Of a DNA stretch of 64,000 bases, positions 44,817 to 56,880 are shown one piece after another (within the stretch, counting starts at the first letter, position 1; the number at the start of each line of letters is the position of its first letter). The position numbers and the translations under genes are program-made. This stretch comes from Rapana venosa (taxonomy: Eukaryota > Mollusca > Gastropoda > Neogastropoda > Muricidae), in contig CM054138.1 of NCBI GenBank assembly GCA_028751875.1, positions 39,023,725-39,087,724 of the forward strand, in the 5' to 3' direction. Under the pieces are notes generated by a model that saw only the letters and a program-made list of their open reading frames with translations, searched no databases and was not told where the DNA came from.

Positions 44817-45900
44817 TATTCCCTTCCTCACTCTCTGTGTCATGCCAAGAGCAACATTAATTAGCATTGTAGAAATGTAGCTGTGAATTACACTGTTTTA
44901 TCAAAAGTATCAGAAACACTTTCTGTCAGTCAATAACTGCACAGGGTTGATGATGTACAACAGTATTCGCTTTTGTGCGAGGTGCTTCTCTTTCCTTAAC
45001 TCCCTCCTCAAAAACCAAAAACGAGTGGACTGGGTGGGGGTAGGAGCAGAAGGGTGATGGGTGCAGGCAAAAAAGGAAAACTAAGCGGCCGGAAAAAGAA
45101 AGCCTTTGACAGAGTTATGCTCTGTTCTGAGCTCTCAGTCTGCATAAACCGCACTCCATGATAGTCGCACCTCATATTGAACAAAGCACTTTTCAGAATA
45201 GTTATAGGTGCGTATGTTGTTTAATGCATTTTTGTCATGCGTTAATGCATTTATTTATATATTTACTTTGGCTCTTTGTTCTCTTTCCACTTGATGTGTT
45301 GTGTCCAGGTGTTTTGTGTTAGCATCCCTCACTGTTCTTATTTTATCATATATTATTAGAATGGGACAAGTGGGGGGGGGGGGGGGGTCTTTTTTTAACT
45401 TGATGATTGAACAATAGGTTATTTATTTATTTTATTTATTTCGGGTTCATGAGACCTTGTGGCTTGAGACAATATAATGCAACACATTTCTTGCATCACA
45501 TAACTGTCATCATCATCATGCAATCGATTATGCATTGTGGTTCATGAATATCTGAATGACCATTATTTCATCATCTTCAGCTGACGCCACGATCTTGTCG
45601 CAGTCCCTTTGTAAACACTTGTTGCCCCAGTGTCTGTCTGTGTTTCCTTGTCCAGAATGAAGGGTTTGTCTGACACTTGTTTCATTCGTGATGCTACGAT
45701 AACGGTTCTTCTGCTGGGAATGCCCCATGTTCCTCTCTCTGGTTTTGATTGTTGTTTATTTTATTTTAATCAGGTATGGGTGTGTGTGTGTACGCATATG
45801 GGGGAGGGGTGGATGGTAGGGTGATTTGCTGATAACATGCTTTTTAAAAAATAATTTTCTGTCAGTCTGCGTCTGAATCTTTTATTGGTTTTACAGTTCT
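44817..45900. other. unique sequence, nothing recognised
   Basis: G run of 16 at 45372-45387 and TTTA-rich stretch at 45420-45440. No gene seen. Confidence 0.45.
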
Positions 45901-46079
45901 GTTCACTTCTAGTGATACCTCTCTCTCTCTTTCTCTCTCTCTCTCTGTCACTCTCTCTCTCTCTGTGTCACTCCTCAGTCTGTCTCTTTGTATATTTCTA
46001 AAGATTGTTTGTTTAATTGTTATCTCTGTGTGTTTGTTGAATTATTTTGGATCTGAAGTACCCATTGCCATCAGTGGAG

Positions 46080-46150
46080 TTCATTTGCATGCACACCTGC
46101 ATGTGTGCATGCATGCATGCATGCATACATGATACATGCACACGCACACG

Positions 46151-46189
<39 letters not shown>

Positions 46190-46207
46190 ACACACACACA
46201 CACACAG
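46080..46207 (+). repeat. GCAT-rich and (CA)n microsatellite
   Basis: TGCATGCATGCATGC followed by CA repeats. It sits at the left edge of the LINE at 46208. Confidence 0.95.
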
Positions 46208-48700
46208 TCAGTGCATCTTGAAGGCTTGCCACTTAAATGCAGGAACTACAGAACAGATAAGGAAAGTAAAACAGAATGTGCTGACCCAGTCTCTGACAAT
46301 AGTTCATTCATTAATGCTCCAATTTCACTGGCCGAAATAAGGAGTGTAAGAAGTAAGAGATCTCTTTCTAACAAGAAAACATCTGTCGGATTAGATGCAG
46401 TTTCTAATGACATTTTGAAACATTTACTGGCAAATTTCATTTTTCTACTCTACAAACTCTGCAATAAATGTTGGATTGAGGGAGGTATGCCAGTAAAGTG
46501 GAAGGAGTCCATTGTCATTCCAGTTCATAAACAGGGAAAGCCTAAATCTGACAAAACCAGCTACAGACCATTTGCTTTGACCTCTCACACCGGTAAGCTA
46601 ATGGAAAGAATTATTCTAAAAAGGCTGATGTATTTCTGCCATAAAAATAAAATAATCCCTGTCAATCAAACGGGGTTTCCAAAAAATAGATCTGCCATAG
46701 ATAACTTGGTTAAATTATCAACACAAATAAAAATGCAGTTTGCAAGAAGAAAGAATGTTTTTGCAACATTTTTTGACATATGAAAGGCGTGTGATAAACT
46801 TATTATGTAAACTAAAGAATGTGGGTGTTTCTGGGCACTTGTATTTTTATATCAAAAGTTTTTTTAACAAACAGAAAAATTCAAGTAAGAGTAGCTAAAT
46901 CATATTCATAGGTCGCTTCATAATGGGACTACCCCAAGGTTCTGTGATAGCTCCTATCCTGTTTAATATCTAGCTGCATGATCTCCCAATGAATTTATCA
47001 AAGGATATCATCTTAGTACAATATGTGGGTGATATATACATGTGGATGAACGTTACTATGAAAAGTAATACAACAAAAAGAGCGTTAAATTACATAAAAA
47101 GGGTATATCAAAGCCAGCTTGATAACATTGACAACTGTATGCTTGAAAATGGATTTACATTGTCCACAGAAAAAATAACTCATGTTGTGCTTTTTAATAA
47201 TGGCAGTAATCTGGAGGAGCTACCAAGATTTAAGATTGGGACGGAAATAATTGAATACCAAAATATTCTAACTTCAAAGCTAACTTGGAATACACATATT
47301 GAGTACTTATTAATAAGGCAAGGAAGTGCATAAACTTACTGAAGATAATTAGTAAACAGTTCTGGTGGCAAGACATAGTCAATCTAAAATCTCTTGTTCG
47401 TTCGAAATTATCATACGGACAAGAAATCTTTTTCAGTGCTCCAAAGTCTTTGCTTAAAAAGCTACAAAGCATAGACTGCAAAGCTTACAGGCTTGCCCTT
47501 GGTGTTCCTTATCATGCATCAGCTCTTGGAATGTTCAGTGAGGTTAGTACATTGCCTTTGGATGATTATTGTGAACTAGCATGTGCTAAATATGTTATTA
47601 GAAACAGAATGGCTGAAAATTTCATTTCTGAGGAAGTAGACGTAAAATCTGAACTACAGTTTCCTAAAAGAGCAAAAGATATATCTTCCTTAATGCCCAT
47701 TAACACATATGTGTCTGATCTTAGAAGCAATATTACCTTGCTCCTCATGGGAGATGAATAGTGCACACTTCAACGTAGAGGTAACTAATATAAAAATGAA
47801 TGAAAATCTGAATATTATGGTTTCCGATGTGCGATCCCACATCCATCACAAGTATTTTCATCATTTACAAATTTACACGGAGGGATCATGCCTGGATAAT
47901 CAAGAAACAGGTTCAGCTTTTGTTATACCATCTTTAAGAATTGAAAAATCATTCTTTCTTTTTAAACATCATTCGATTTTTTGCGGCGGAACTAGTTGCA
48001 ATCTTAATGGCTCAAAATATGTTCTTGATTTGCCATTGTGCATATTTCAAATCCTTCTTTGTGTTGATTCTAAGTTGGTATTGTATGCTTTAAAATCCTT
48101 GTGGTACAAGAAAACTTCAAACATTGCATTAGAGATTAAGCATGTCATACACCTTTTAACCTTAAAGGGCATAAGTGTCACTTTCTGTTGGGTGCCTTCA
48201 CACCGTGGATTCTTTCCAAATGAGTTGGCTGATAGAGCTGCTAAAAGATGTGCAAAGCGTGGTGGGGAATCCGTAGCATTGCACGTGCATTTATCGTTAC
48301 AAGAGGGCTACCACTTATTACAACAAATATGGAGAAAGGTCACAGAAATGTATCACCTAAAAGAGATTTTTAAACCGATCTGTCATCAATACTGATAATG
48401 CAAGTGTCGTGAGCCATTGTAAGGCTTGCACAAATATCTCCACAGCAAGAAGAGTGAATAGTTTGTTTTATAGAATAAAGCTTAATGCATTCGTAACCAA
48501 ATTCAGTAGAAACATTAACTATGTGGTGATAATATCTCTAATACTCATATAATACTTGAATGTAAGAATACAAAAGCTTTTTTACCCCAATTTTCTGAAA
48601 CTCCCTTAGAAGCATATTCAATAATTTGAATTTGGCATTTTATATTGCAAAAAGTCTCTGGCATAGTCCTATAGGACATTTATTATAGTTTCATTAACGT
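46208..48700 (+). mobile_element. jockey/I-like LINE with reverse transcriptase and RNase H, degenerate
   Basis: Reverse transcriptase text in order: KTSVGLDAVSNDILKHLLAN, PVKWKESIVIPVHKQGKPKS, SYRPFALTSHTGKLMERIIL, then a stop at 46781. The catalytic box is changed to YVGD (47022-47033). Further on: EYQNI and SKLTWNTHIEYL, DCKAYRLALGVPYHAS, and an RNase H domain (about 47860-48290) with YTEGSCLDNQETGSA, CVDSKLVLYALKS and WVPSHRGFFPNELADRAA. At least five stops or frameshifts. The endonuclease part is absent. RT followed by RNase H points to the I/jockey-related clades. It is AT-rich and clearly old. Confidence 0.9.
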
Positions 48701-49160
48701 TAATGACTTTTTTTCTTCTTTTTTATTGTACCTTTAGCTTTGTGCAGTTTCTCTTCATGATTAGACTACTTTTCCCCTGCACATTTTCCAGTAGGACCTC
48801 CACCACCACCTCAATTCTCACACACCCCGTATATATGTATATTTTTTCTTGTCTAATATCACTGAGAGTGAACAGCCATAAAATTGAAGACAACAACAAC
48901 AACAACAACACAGAACCCTGACGTTTTGTTTGTTTAGGGTTTGTTGTTTCTCAGCTAGAACTCTTTAAGGTTTGTACCTACACTCAATGGCCTACTCTTC
49001 CAAAAGGTTGAAAGGGGAAAAAGTCAATATTTGACTCTTCATATAAATTTATGTTTTAATGTTACAATTTTGGAGTGGGGAGGAGAGTTGTTTGTTTGCC
49101 TGCTTGTTTGTTTTGAAGGTGATTGTGCAGAACATGTGTGATCACTTGGTCACTGGGATT
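48701..49160. other. LINE flank and SINE scrap, nothing else recognised
   Basis: CAACAA repeat at 48890-48911 and a SINE body scrap (CACTCAATGGCCTACTCTTC) at about 48980. Confidence 0.45.
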
Positions 49161-49505
49161 CTGAAAGGTGGCAAGATGGTTAAGACGTTCGCCTGCCAAC
49201 AAATTGACCGTGAGGTTCTGGGTTCGATTCCCAGCCTCACCCTTTCTTCCCAGTTTGACAAAAAAATCGAACTGAATGTCAAAGTCCTTCGGATGAGACT
49301 ATAAACCGAGGCCCCGTGTTCGAACACATGCAGGACATCTTACGCACACATTAAATCCTGTTCCGCTTTTCAGAAGAGTAGGCCATTGTGTGCTGGTGGA
49401 AACAGATGACAAAAATTTACAAAACCGCATACACACGGGGACTAGATGTAAAAAACCACATGAGTGCTTATTACATTATCCTCGATATGAAAGAATAAAT
49501 AAAAA
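49161..49505 (+). mobile_element. tRNA-headed SINE, full length
   Basis: Head GGTGGCAAGATGGTTAAGAC with B box GGTTCTGGGTTCGATTCCCA, body GACTATAAACCGAGGCCCCG and AAGAGTAGGCCATTGTGTGC, tail GATATGAAAGAATAAATAAA. Confidence 0.92.
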
Positions 49506-49849
49506 TAAAAAACACATCAGTATGCATGCTGGGCAGATGTTGTAGGCTATGGAAGATTTTGTCTGTGCCTTCAGTTTCAGGTTATTGGCTTCTTGCCTTT
49601 TTTAACTTTCTCTTTTTTTGCTTCTTTTTTAGATCGTGAATGTGTGGGGGTTTGGTTTGTCCTATTTATTGGTAAACTGAAATTATTTGTGGGTTTGCTG
49701 CCAATATTTGGAGGATACTTTGTATGAACATTGCTGATTGCTGGATAATAATCATGCTCATGATGAATGCTTGTTTAATTTGATGTGGATGGCATGTTAG
49801 CACCAGAGAATATTTAATTAAAGACTTTCAGTGTATATTTTACCTGTAT

Positions 49850-50095
49850 TTTTTTTTATAGGTGATCCAAAAAGTTTGCAGATGATAAGATAAATCACAT
49901 GAATAAACATTTGAATAACACAACCAAAAATATTCCTTTGTAGTGGATGAGTGAAAATATTTCTTGTTAGTGGCTAATTTGGAAAGGAAAAGAAAAGTGA
50001 AAGGAGGCAAATGATATATCAGCCTGGTGAGATTTCCTTCTTGTTCAATCTGTAATAAGAAGGGCGCTATTGAAACCATGGAAGACATTCTTTAT
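49850..50095 (+). mobile_element. possible LINE C-terminal fragment
   Basis: One frame reads VRFPSCSICNKKGAIETMED, a CxxC knuckle followed by ETMED as in the C-terminal knuckles of LINEs. It is short and broken by stops. Weak. Confidence 0.35.
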
Positions 50096-50340
50096 GACTT
50101 GACCTAATCTAGCAAGTATGTATAACATGATATAACAATAATAATGGAATTTATATAGTGCTATATCTTGCAAAAACAAATCAAAGCTCATGATAAAGAA
50201 TGCAATCTTCACAGAGACCAACTTTGCTGACTCTTACACTTCAGTGGTGTGTGTATGTGAAGCCATGGTTTATAGCAGAAAACTTAACATTGATGGTGCC
50301 ATATATAAGTCAACAGATCATAGCAACAAGCTTTAACCAA

Positions 50341-50752
50341 GAAGGAAGGTGGCAGGATGGTTAAGACGTTTGCCTGCCAACAAGTAAATCGTGAGGTTCT
50401 GGGTTCGATTCCCAGCCTCGCCCTTCCCAGTTTGACAAAAAAATCGAACTGAATGTCAAAGTCCTTCGGATGAGACTATAAACCAAGGCCCCGTGTGCGA
50501 ACGCATGCAGAACATCTTGCGCACACGTTAAATCCTGTTCTGCTTTTCGAAAGAGTAGGCCATTGTGTGCCAGTGGGAACAGATGACAAAATTTACAAAA
50601 CCGCATACACACGGGGCCTGGATGTAAAAAAGCACATGAGTGCTTATTCCATTATCCTTGATTAAAAAAAAAAATTTGTGTTAAAAGCGCTTTGATTTGT
50701 TGCTTTACAAGATTCAGCGCTATATAAATTCCATACATTATTATTATTCTGT
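50341..50752 (+). mobile_element. tRNA-headed SINE fused to CR1-type tail, plus strand
   Basis: Head GGTGGCAGGATGGTTAAGAC and GGTTCTGGGTTCGATTCCCA, common body, poly(A) near 50667. Then AGCGCTTTGATTTGTTGCTT, TACAAGATTCAGCGCTATAT and ATTATTATT. Same composite order as the minus-strand element 2963-3350. A separate tail fragment in minus orientation lies at 50130-50190. Confidence 0.9.
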
Positions 50753-51160
50753 CTCTGTTAGTCCCCAGATTTGGCTTTTAAAGCTGTCAGAGAGAGAGAG
50801 AGAGTATTAGAAAAAAAATAGAATAGAAGGCTGATTAGTTCTGCATGCAGTTAAGCTGCTTATAAATCTGTATTTATGTTTGCAAGTGTTTTGAGGTCTT
50901 GATTTCCCATGAATAGTAAATGTGCAGTGTTAACTTTTATTTGCTGGTCTCCATCATTTTGTAGCTTACCCAATTTTTATGAAGAATAATTTAAGATGCT
51001 TTATTTTGTTAACATTCCATGGTGACTGTTGAGGCACTGTTTAATCACTGCAGTGAAGACTGAACGTTTGCCTGAAAGAAAATACATAGTCACTAAGCAT
51101 GTGTGTGAAAAACACACATGTGAAAAACAGACAGTTCAGAAATAAATAACATGACAGATA
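50753..51160. other. unique sequence, nothing recognised
   Basis: Short GA repeat near 50790. No gene seen. Confidence 0.45.
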
Positions 51161-51164
51161 AAAT

Positions 51165-51595
51165 GAGTGAATAACTCAATTGACAAAGTGAGTGAACAAC
51201 AGATTAAGTGGGTGAATGATACAACAAAGAGTGAATAACTCAACAGACAACATGAGTGAATAATAGAACAAAGTGAGTGAATAACACAACCGATAAAAAT
51301 GAGTGAATAACTCAACTGACAAAATGAGTGAACAACATATTAAGTGGGTGAATGGTACAACAAAGAGTGAATAACTCAAAGTGAGTGAATAATAGAACAA
51401 AGTGAGTGAATAACTCAACAGATAAAATAAGTGAATAATACAACAAATAAAACGAGTGAATAACTCAACAAAGTAAGTGAATAACGCAACAGGTAAAATG
51501 AGTGAATAACTCAACAAACAGAATGAGTGAGTAACTCAACAGACAAAAATGAGTGAATAACTCAACAGATAAAATGAGTGAATAATTCAAAAGAT
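51165..51595 (+). repeat. minisatellite, about 25-bp unit
   Basis: Unit GAGTGAATAACTCAACAGAT with AAAAT. Variants with AATAGAACAAA and shorter forms. About 17 copies. Confidence 0.95.
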
Positions 51596-51958
51596 TGTTG
51601 TCCTGTTCTTGGCTAGAGCTTCAAGGTTCACCAATGGTCAGATTTTTGCCTATGCCACTGTTTTGACCCAGCAGTGCATCCTGCAGGTTTGATGCAGGCA
51701 GTATGCCAGACCTAAACTATGCTTTGTTTTCAGTTTAAAAACTTCATTGTGGCTACTGCAGTTGTGTAAGAGACACACGTTTGTTGCTGTGTATGTTGTT
51801 TTTGAAGTTAAAGAGAATTGAAAATATGGATTTGGAAAGCTGGGAAATAAAAAATATCCACCCTGACAATGGATTATTTCCCTTTGATGAGTGAAGGTGA
51901 GCATCAGACAGTATAACAAGTTGGCGTGCATGTGCGCACACATTTGTGTGTGTGTGTG

Positions 51959-52165
51959 CTTGTTTGATGTATGAAATATATGTAAAAAGATTTTTCATTA
52001 TTCCCTGTGCATGCTTGTTTGATGTATGTGTGTACAGATTTTTCATTGTTCACTGTGTGTGCTTGTTTGATGTATGAAATATGTGTATACAGATTTCTCA
52101 GTGTTCACTGTGTGTGCTTGTTTGATGTATGAAATATGTGTATACAGATTTCTCAGTGTTCACTT
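51959..52165 (+). repeat. minisatellite, 47-60 bp unit, four copies
   Basis: Copies start with GCTTGTTTGATGTATG at about 51959, 52013, 52061 and 52119. The last two are nearly identical. Confidence 0.93.
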
Positions 52166-52904
52166 TGGATTGCCGTGTCGGTGTGTAATTCAGAATGTTA
52201 AGAGGGGAGATAACGAAACATGGATTTGTTTGTGTTGTTCATTATCTGCAATACTTTTTTGTGTCTTCAGGGGTTGCAACAAAAAAGTGTGTGTGATCAT
52301 CTCTGGATCCCCAAGCCGTTTAAGTAGGGTTTGTGAAGGTGGAAACTAACATCTGTAAAGAACCTGTTTCTGTTAAAGCTGCAGGGAAAAAAATTAGTCA
52401 TTCTTGTCTTCGTGTAGCAACCGTGTTTGGTTTTGTTCACAAGTTTTGTCGAGGGTAGGCAGTTCCTTAGCCATAATATAGAGTTAACTGTGACATGTGT
52501 TAGAAGTTCTGAATGCAGTTGTGATGAGACCAGCAAGGATGACCAGTTAGAAGTATGACTTGCTCTGGTCCATCCATGGAGGACCCAGAGTGCAGGTGAG
52601 CAACATAGCTTAGTTTGGGGGTTAGGAAGGAAAAGCCATACAAACAACATTCAGACACATTCTAGCTTTCTTTTATTTTTTGTTTTTTTTAGATTCACTC
52701 GTCATGCTTCACTTCAAACAGTCTGGAAAAGCTCCTAAATGGAATGAACTGACTTCTTCCGTCATTCCTATGTGGAGATGGTGCATGGACACTGCACTCC
52801 CATTTTCCAGGCAGAGCTACCATGTTGTGGGCATGTTGAACTTGGTGGAGCTCATCCCTCTCCCACATAATCCTGTTTGAGTCATCCATCACACTAGTCA
52901 AAAG
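52166..52904. other. unique sequence, nothing recognised
   Basis: ORFs on both strands without recognisable similarity. Confidence 0.45.
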
Positions 52905-53128
52905 CGTATGGGATTTTAACATGTGCAACATGTACTGCATGCGTTCGCATTAGAGTCCTCTGTTTATAGTTTCACCCAAAGAACTGTTGGGGGAGTGAAG
53001 TCATTACCTTTATTAATGGAGGGGAAGTGCCTGTGAACAAGCAGCTCAGCAGAGACTGGAACCCACACCCTCCAGGTGATGAGGAGACAGTCTAACCACT
53101 GGCTTTTTCTGCCCCTTCATTAAGGCCA
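52905..53128 (-). mobile_element. diverged SINE copy
   Basis: Plus strand shows the reversed body (ACTGCATGCGTTCGCATTAG, GTTTATAGTTTCACCCAAAG) and a tRNA-like end (ACTGGAACCCACACCCTCCA, CAGTCTAACCACTGGC). Confidence 0.7.
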
Positions 53129-53186
53129 TGAGCAGGAAACGTATAGCACTTTTTTTTCCACTGACCACACAATGTATTGGTGGGGG

Positions 53187-53206
53187 GAGGGGGGGGGGGG
53201 GGGGGG
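53187..53206 (+). repeat. poly(G) tract
   Basis: About 18-20 G with one A break nearby. A CT repeat follows at 53294-53330. Confidence 0.93.
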
Positions 53207-53334
53207 AGACGCTCAGCCCTCTATTCTGGTAGTATTCATAGCCTTCATATTTACCTCTTGTTTCCTGCTTGCTGGGCGTTCGTTTCTGCACCTCTCTCTC
53301 TCATTCACTCTCTCTCTCTCTCTCTCTCGTTTGT

Positions 53335-55110
53335 TGTCGTTGCTTTAGTACATAATATTCTTGTTTGATTGATTGGTCGTGACTTGGGGGAGGGTTTTGT
53401 TTTGTTTTGTTATATCTAGACTTTGTGTTTATTTATTTATTTTTTAGAAAACGGGAGGGGATGTTGCTTCTTTTGCTTTGTTTTTTTTCCATATTGTTAT
53501 ATGCTGACTGATGTTTTCACTAAACCACGCCAGTGTTGTTTTACACTTCATTAAATCTGTTCATTTGCATGTATACATTCGAACTTTGTATTAGTTTGAA
53601 TCATTTGACAGTCCTAAAATGGCTGTCCCTGTGTGCGGGAACTAACAGTCCGCTTTGTTTTTGTTTGTCAGGAGCACGTCAGTTAACAACTCTGGTAGGT
53701 AGGACCTCAAAACATTTGTGCTGGAACATAGTCTGTATGCCTTTTACAGTTGGTAACAGGGGTTTCCCTCATTGATGGCATGTCAAGCTGTTTTCTTGTC
53801 TGGACAATTTTTTAAAAGACATTTGGAAGTAGGAAATGACAAAAAAGTTTCTGAGCATAGGTTCCTTTTGTATTCCTACAAGTTTGTTTGTTTGCTTCTC
53901 TTAATGTTCGTTTTTCGTTTTGTTCATTATGCTTAGGCCAATTTATGCTCTTGAGAATCAAGCTCAGTTGAGTTTTAATTTTTTCGTTGTGAAGTGCAGC
54001 TTCTGTGAGGTTTGGTATTTCTACAGTCATTCAGCACATGGGTTGGTTATATAATTGGTCAAGCATCTTAGTGGATTGTTTAGCACATGTGATACTGCTG
54101 ATATGAAATATTCGGCTCTTGATTTTTTTTTTAAAAACCTTTAAAAATATTGCTCTTTTGAAATATTGTCCTTAAAATCAGGCATGTTGTACACGTTTTC
54201 TGATCAAGTCTCATAGGTCTAGGTTTCTCGTTGTATAACTACGAGCCAGAGCTGCCATTTCAAAGCAAGGCTTCATCCTTACTGTTGGAAAGCGGGACTC
54301 GACCCCTCATCTGACTCTTGAGAACACTGGCCTTTCCTGCAGGAGAGAATCCTGTGGCTAGCATACGGCACCAGCAGTTTGAATTTTTTGCTCTACTTTG
54401 ATCAGTGAATGTAGAGACAAAACGTGCACTTGACAGGTATTCATAAAAGTATATATGATACAGTAATTTGAATAGGTCTTTCAGCATTATGGATGGCGCT
54501 CTCTGAACTCTACCTCTCTCACATGCTGCCAATATCGTATCGAAGGTTATTATTAGTTTTGATGTCAGTACAGGTATTTGCAATGTATGAATGGTGATGT
54601 AGTCCATAAAGAACAAACGATCCAATGCATGTATGGAATATAATATTATTGGGTTTTGGTGTTGTTTTGTATTGCTTGTAGCGAAAACAGCCAGGGAAAA
54701 CAGCTCACATGTAGAGGTTTTACAGGACTGTCCTCTTCAAGGTTGATTGGCAGTGGCTTAGGTGTTCATAAGTCAACTCTGCATCCCAAACATCTGCTGC
54801 ACAATGTTCACGTCTTGAGAGAAGGAAGACCTACCCATAAACTCTGAATGTGAACCTCACGTGCCTGTGTTCTCGACAAGGATTCGGAAACCAGGACTGA
54901 AAGCTATCTCGGTGTTGAACACCTGACATTTGCAGGCGACACTTGTTCCGATTCCTTCCGCATTGTCAGGAATAAAGAAAGAGACTGTCTTCAGTCAAGT
55001 TCTGTGCTGTTCAGTATGTTTGTAACCGATGTTGAAAAGCTTTTGCCAGTCTTTAACTCAGCAGTGCTGTTCATCTCACAACAAAAAACGAAGATCCAAG
55101 GCGTATTAAT
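53335..55110. other. unique sequence, no gene recognised
   Basis: Moderately GC-balanced with scattered short ORFs. AATAAA at about 54970. A transcript cannot be excluded, but no protein family is visible. Confidence 0.4.
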
Positions 55111-56100
55111 CATTTGGGTTTTGGTGGTGGTGTGTTTAAAAAAAAATTTTTAAACGTTTATTTCAGAAGGTGGGGAAGGGGTGTTCACTGCTTTAAAAAA
55201 AAAGTCATTGAATGAAAATGTGTGCACCAGTCTCTCGCAGGGCAGAAAGCAGGGTGTGTCTTGTCTTGTTTGACTGACTGTATGATGTGGGGGGTTCAGT
55301 CTGTGATATTATTAGTCTGTGCTGAACTTCCACACACCAATCCTCTTACAATTCGTGCTTTACTGTATGGGGATGATGTCATTGCTGTCCGCAAAGAATA
55401 AGTATCTTTGCTTGAATATGACTTTGATTGTATCATGTTTGTTTTTTTCCAATCCAAACCTGTGTGTGTCATGGTGTCCTGGGAATGTACGCACATTTGC
55501 CGTGTTGGACAATTTGTATTCATGCCAACAATGGACTTGATTGTATAGAAAGTTGACATGTTAATCATTTCTTCTTAAACCTCTGACGAGCACCTGTGAG
55601 TGAGTGTGTGAATGCATACAGAAAATGTGTAAAAATGTGTGGTTTCATGTTCGATTGTCGTTCTCAAATCTAATTGCTGATGTGAAAGGAGTGTTTCTTT
55701 TTAACTTTTTAAAGCATACTGAGGTAAACTGACGACTTGATTGCATCAGTTGTTTGGGGTGGTATGGTGCAGAATAGACTACTAGGAGAGTGTTGCTTTG
55801 TTTTGCTGGGTGTACGTAGCTTTTTCAGTATGCATATGCACGAAAGTTTGATTGATACATTTTGTGGTGGGTAATGAGTTCAATACGTATTTTGTGTCAA
55901 ATGATTGGACGATGATGAAAAATGTCACTTGAAAAAAAATCTCTATTAAACATATCATTATGATCTTTGTGGGATGTGTCAGCTGGAGAGCGATGAAAAT
56001 GATGATGTGTGAAGCTTGGAATGAGAAGATGGTGCCCACATACTCACAGACACATATCAACACTCTCATTATTATGTATGTATACGTGCACACCTACATG
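55111..56100. other. unique AT-rich sequence, nothing recognised
   Basis: No gene or repeat family seen. Confidence 0.45.
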
Positions 56101-56157
56101 CGTACGCTTGCACACGTGCGCGCGCACGCACACACACACACGCGCGCGCGCACGAGG
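56101..56157 (+). repeat. (CA)n/(CG)n microsatellite
   Basis: Alternating purine-pyrimidine run of CA and CGCG units, a potential Z-DNA former. Confidence 0.9.
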
Positions 56158-56418
56158 TAAACAGCGTTCATTGCTGAAGTCAGACGCGTTTCTGCATTGC
56201 TCTCTCTAATTTGTTAAATGATTGTTAATTACAGGTATGGACAGAAGTATGATCATCACAGTCCATCCCTCATGTTATTGTTTTTATGGGAAAATGGACC
56301 AACATTACATTACATTGTCTGGTAAAAACACACCTAACAGAAGGAGAAACTGCAAAATCGTTGACCCGTTCAGGAATGATAGTTTTCTGTTAGCTTGTGG
56401 TGCTTTTGTATAACAGTA

Positions 56419-56880
56419 ACCAACCCTGAAGTGAAACCTGGACATTGACTGCTGAAACAGCACAGCGTATCCAGTCATTTGAAACAAAATGCCATAGAAA
56501 ACTGCTGGGCATATCCTGGAGAGAACGAAAGACCAATGAATTTGTCAATAGCCAAATAACACGGCTGGCAGGTCCACAGGAACCCCTTCTCACCATCGTC
56601 AAGAAGAAAAAGCTGACATGGTTCGGCCACGTCACCCGCCACAACACTCTGTCAAAAACAGTACTGCAGGGAACACTCGAAGGTGGCAGAAAGAGGGGAA
56701 GACAGAACAAGTCATGGATGGACAACATCAGAGAATGGACCAGGATGAATGACTCGGCACTACTGCGCAGAGCCGAGGACCGAGATGGATGGAGGAGGCT
56801 TACCACGGCATCGTCTTTCGTGTCTCCTCCACGACCGCCAAGGTCACGGGACTGATGATGATGATGATGAACCAACCCTG
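56419..56880 (+). mobile_element. RTE-like LINE 3' end, 5'-truncated, with target duplication
   Basis: The element spans 56429-56870, flanked by ACCAACCCTG at 56419-56428 and 56871-56880. It encodes WTLTAETAQRIQSFETKCHR, KLLGISWRERKTNEFVN, KKLTWFGHVTRHNTLSKTVL and GRQNKSWMDNIREW, parallel to the end of the 29972-31588 LINE (ELERRIQAFEKKCHRRLLKI, KLMWFG). It ends at TGA 56853-56855, followed directly by a (TGA)6 tail. The frame is open throughout, so the insertion looks young. Confidence 0.93.

Noticed and set aside
49185..49245. tRNA gene
   Set aside because: A and B box-like sequences are present, but they are the head of a SINE repeated across the window and do not fold as a complete tRNA by eye.
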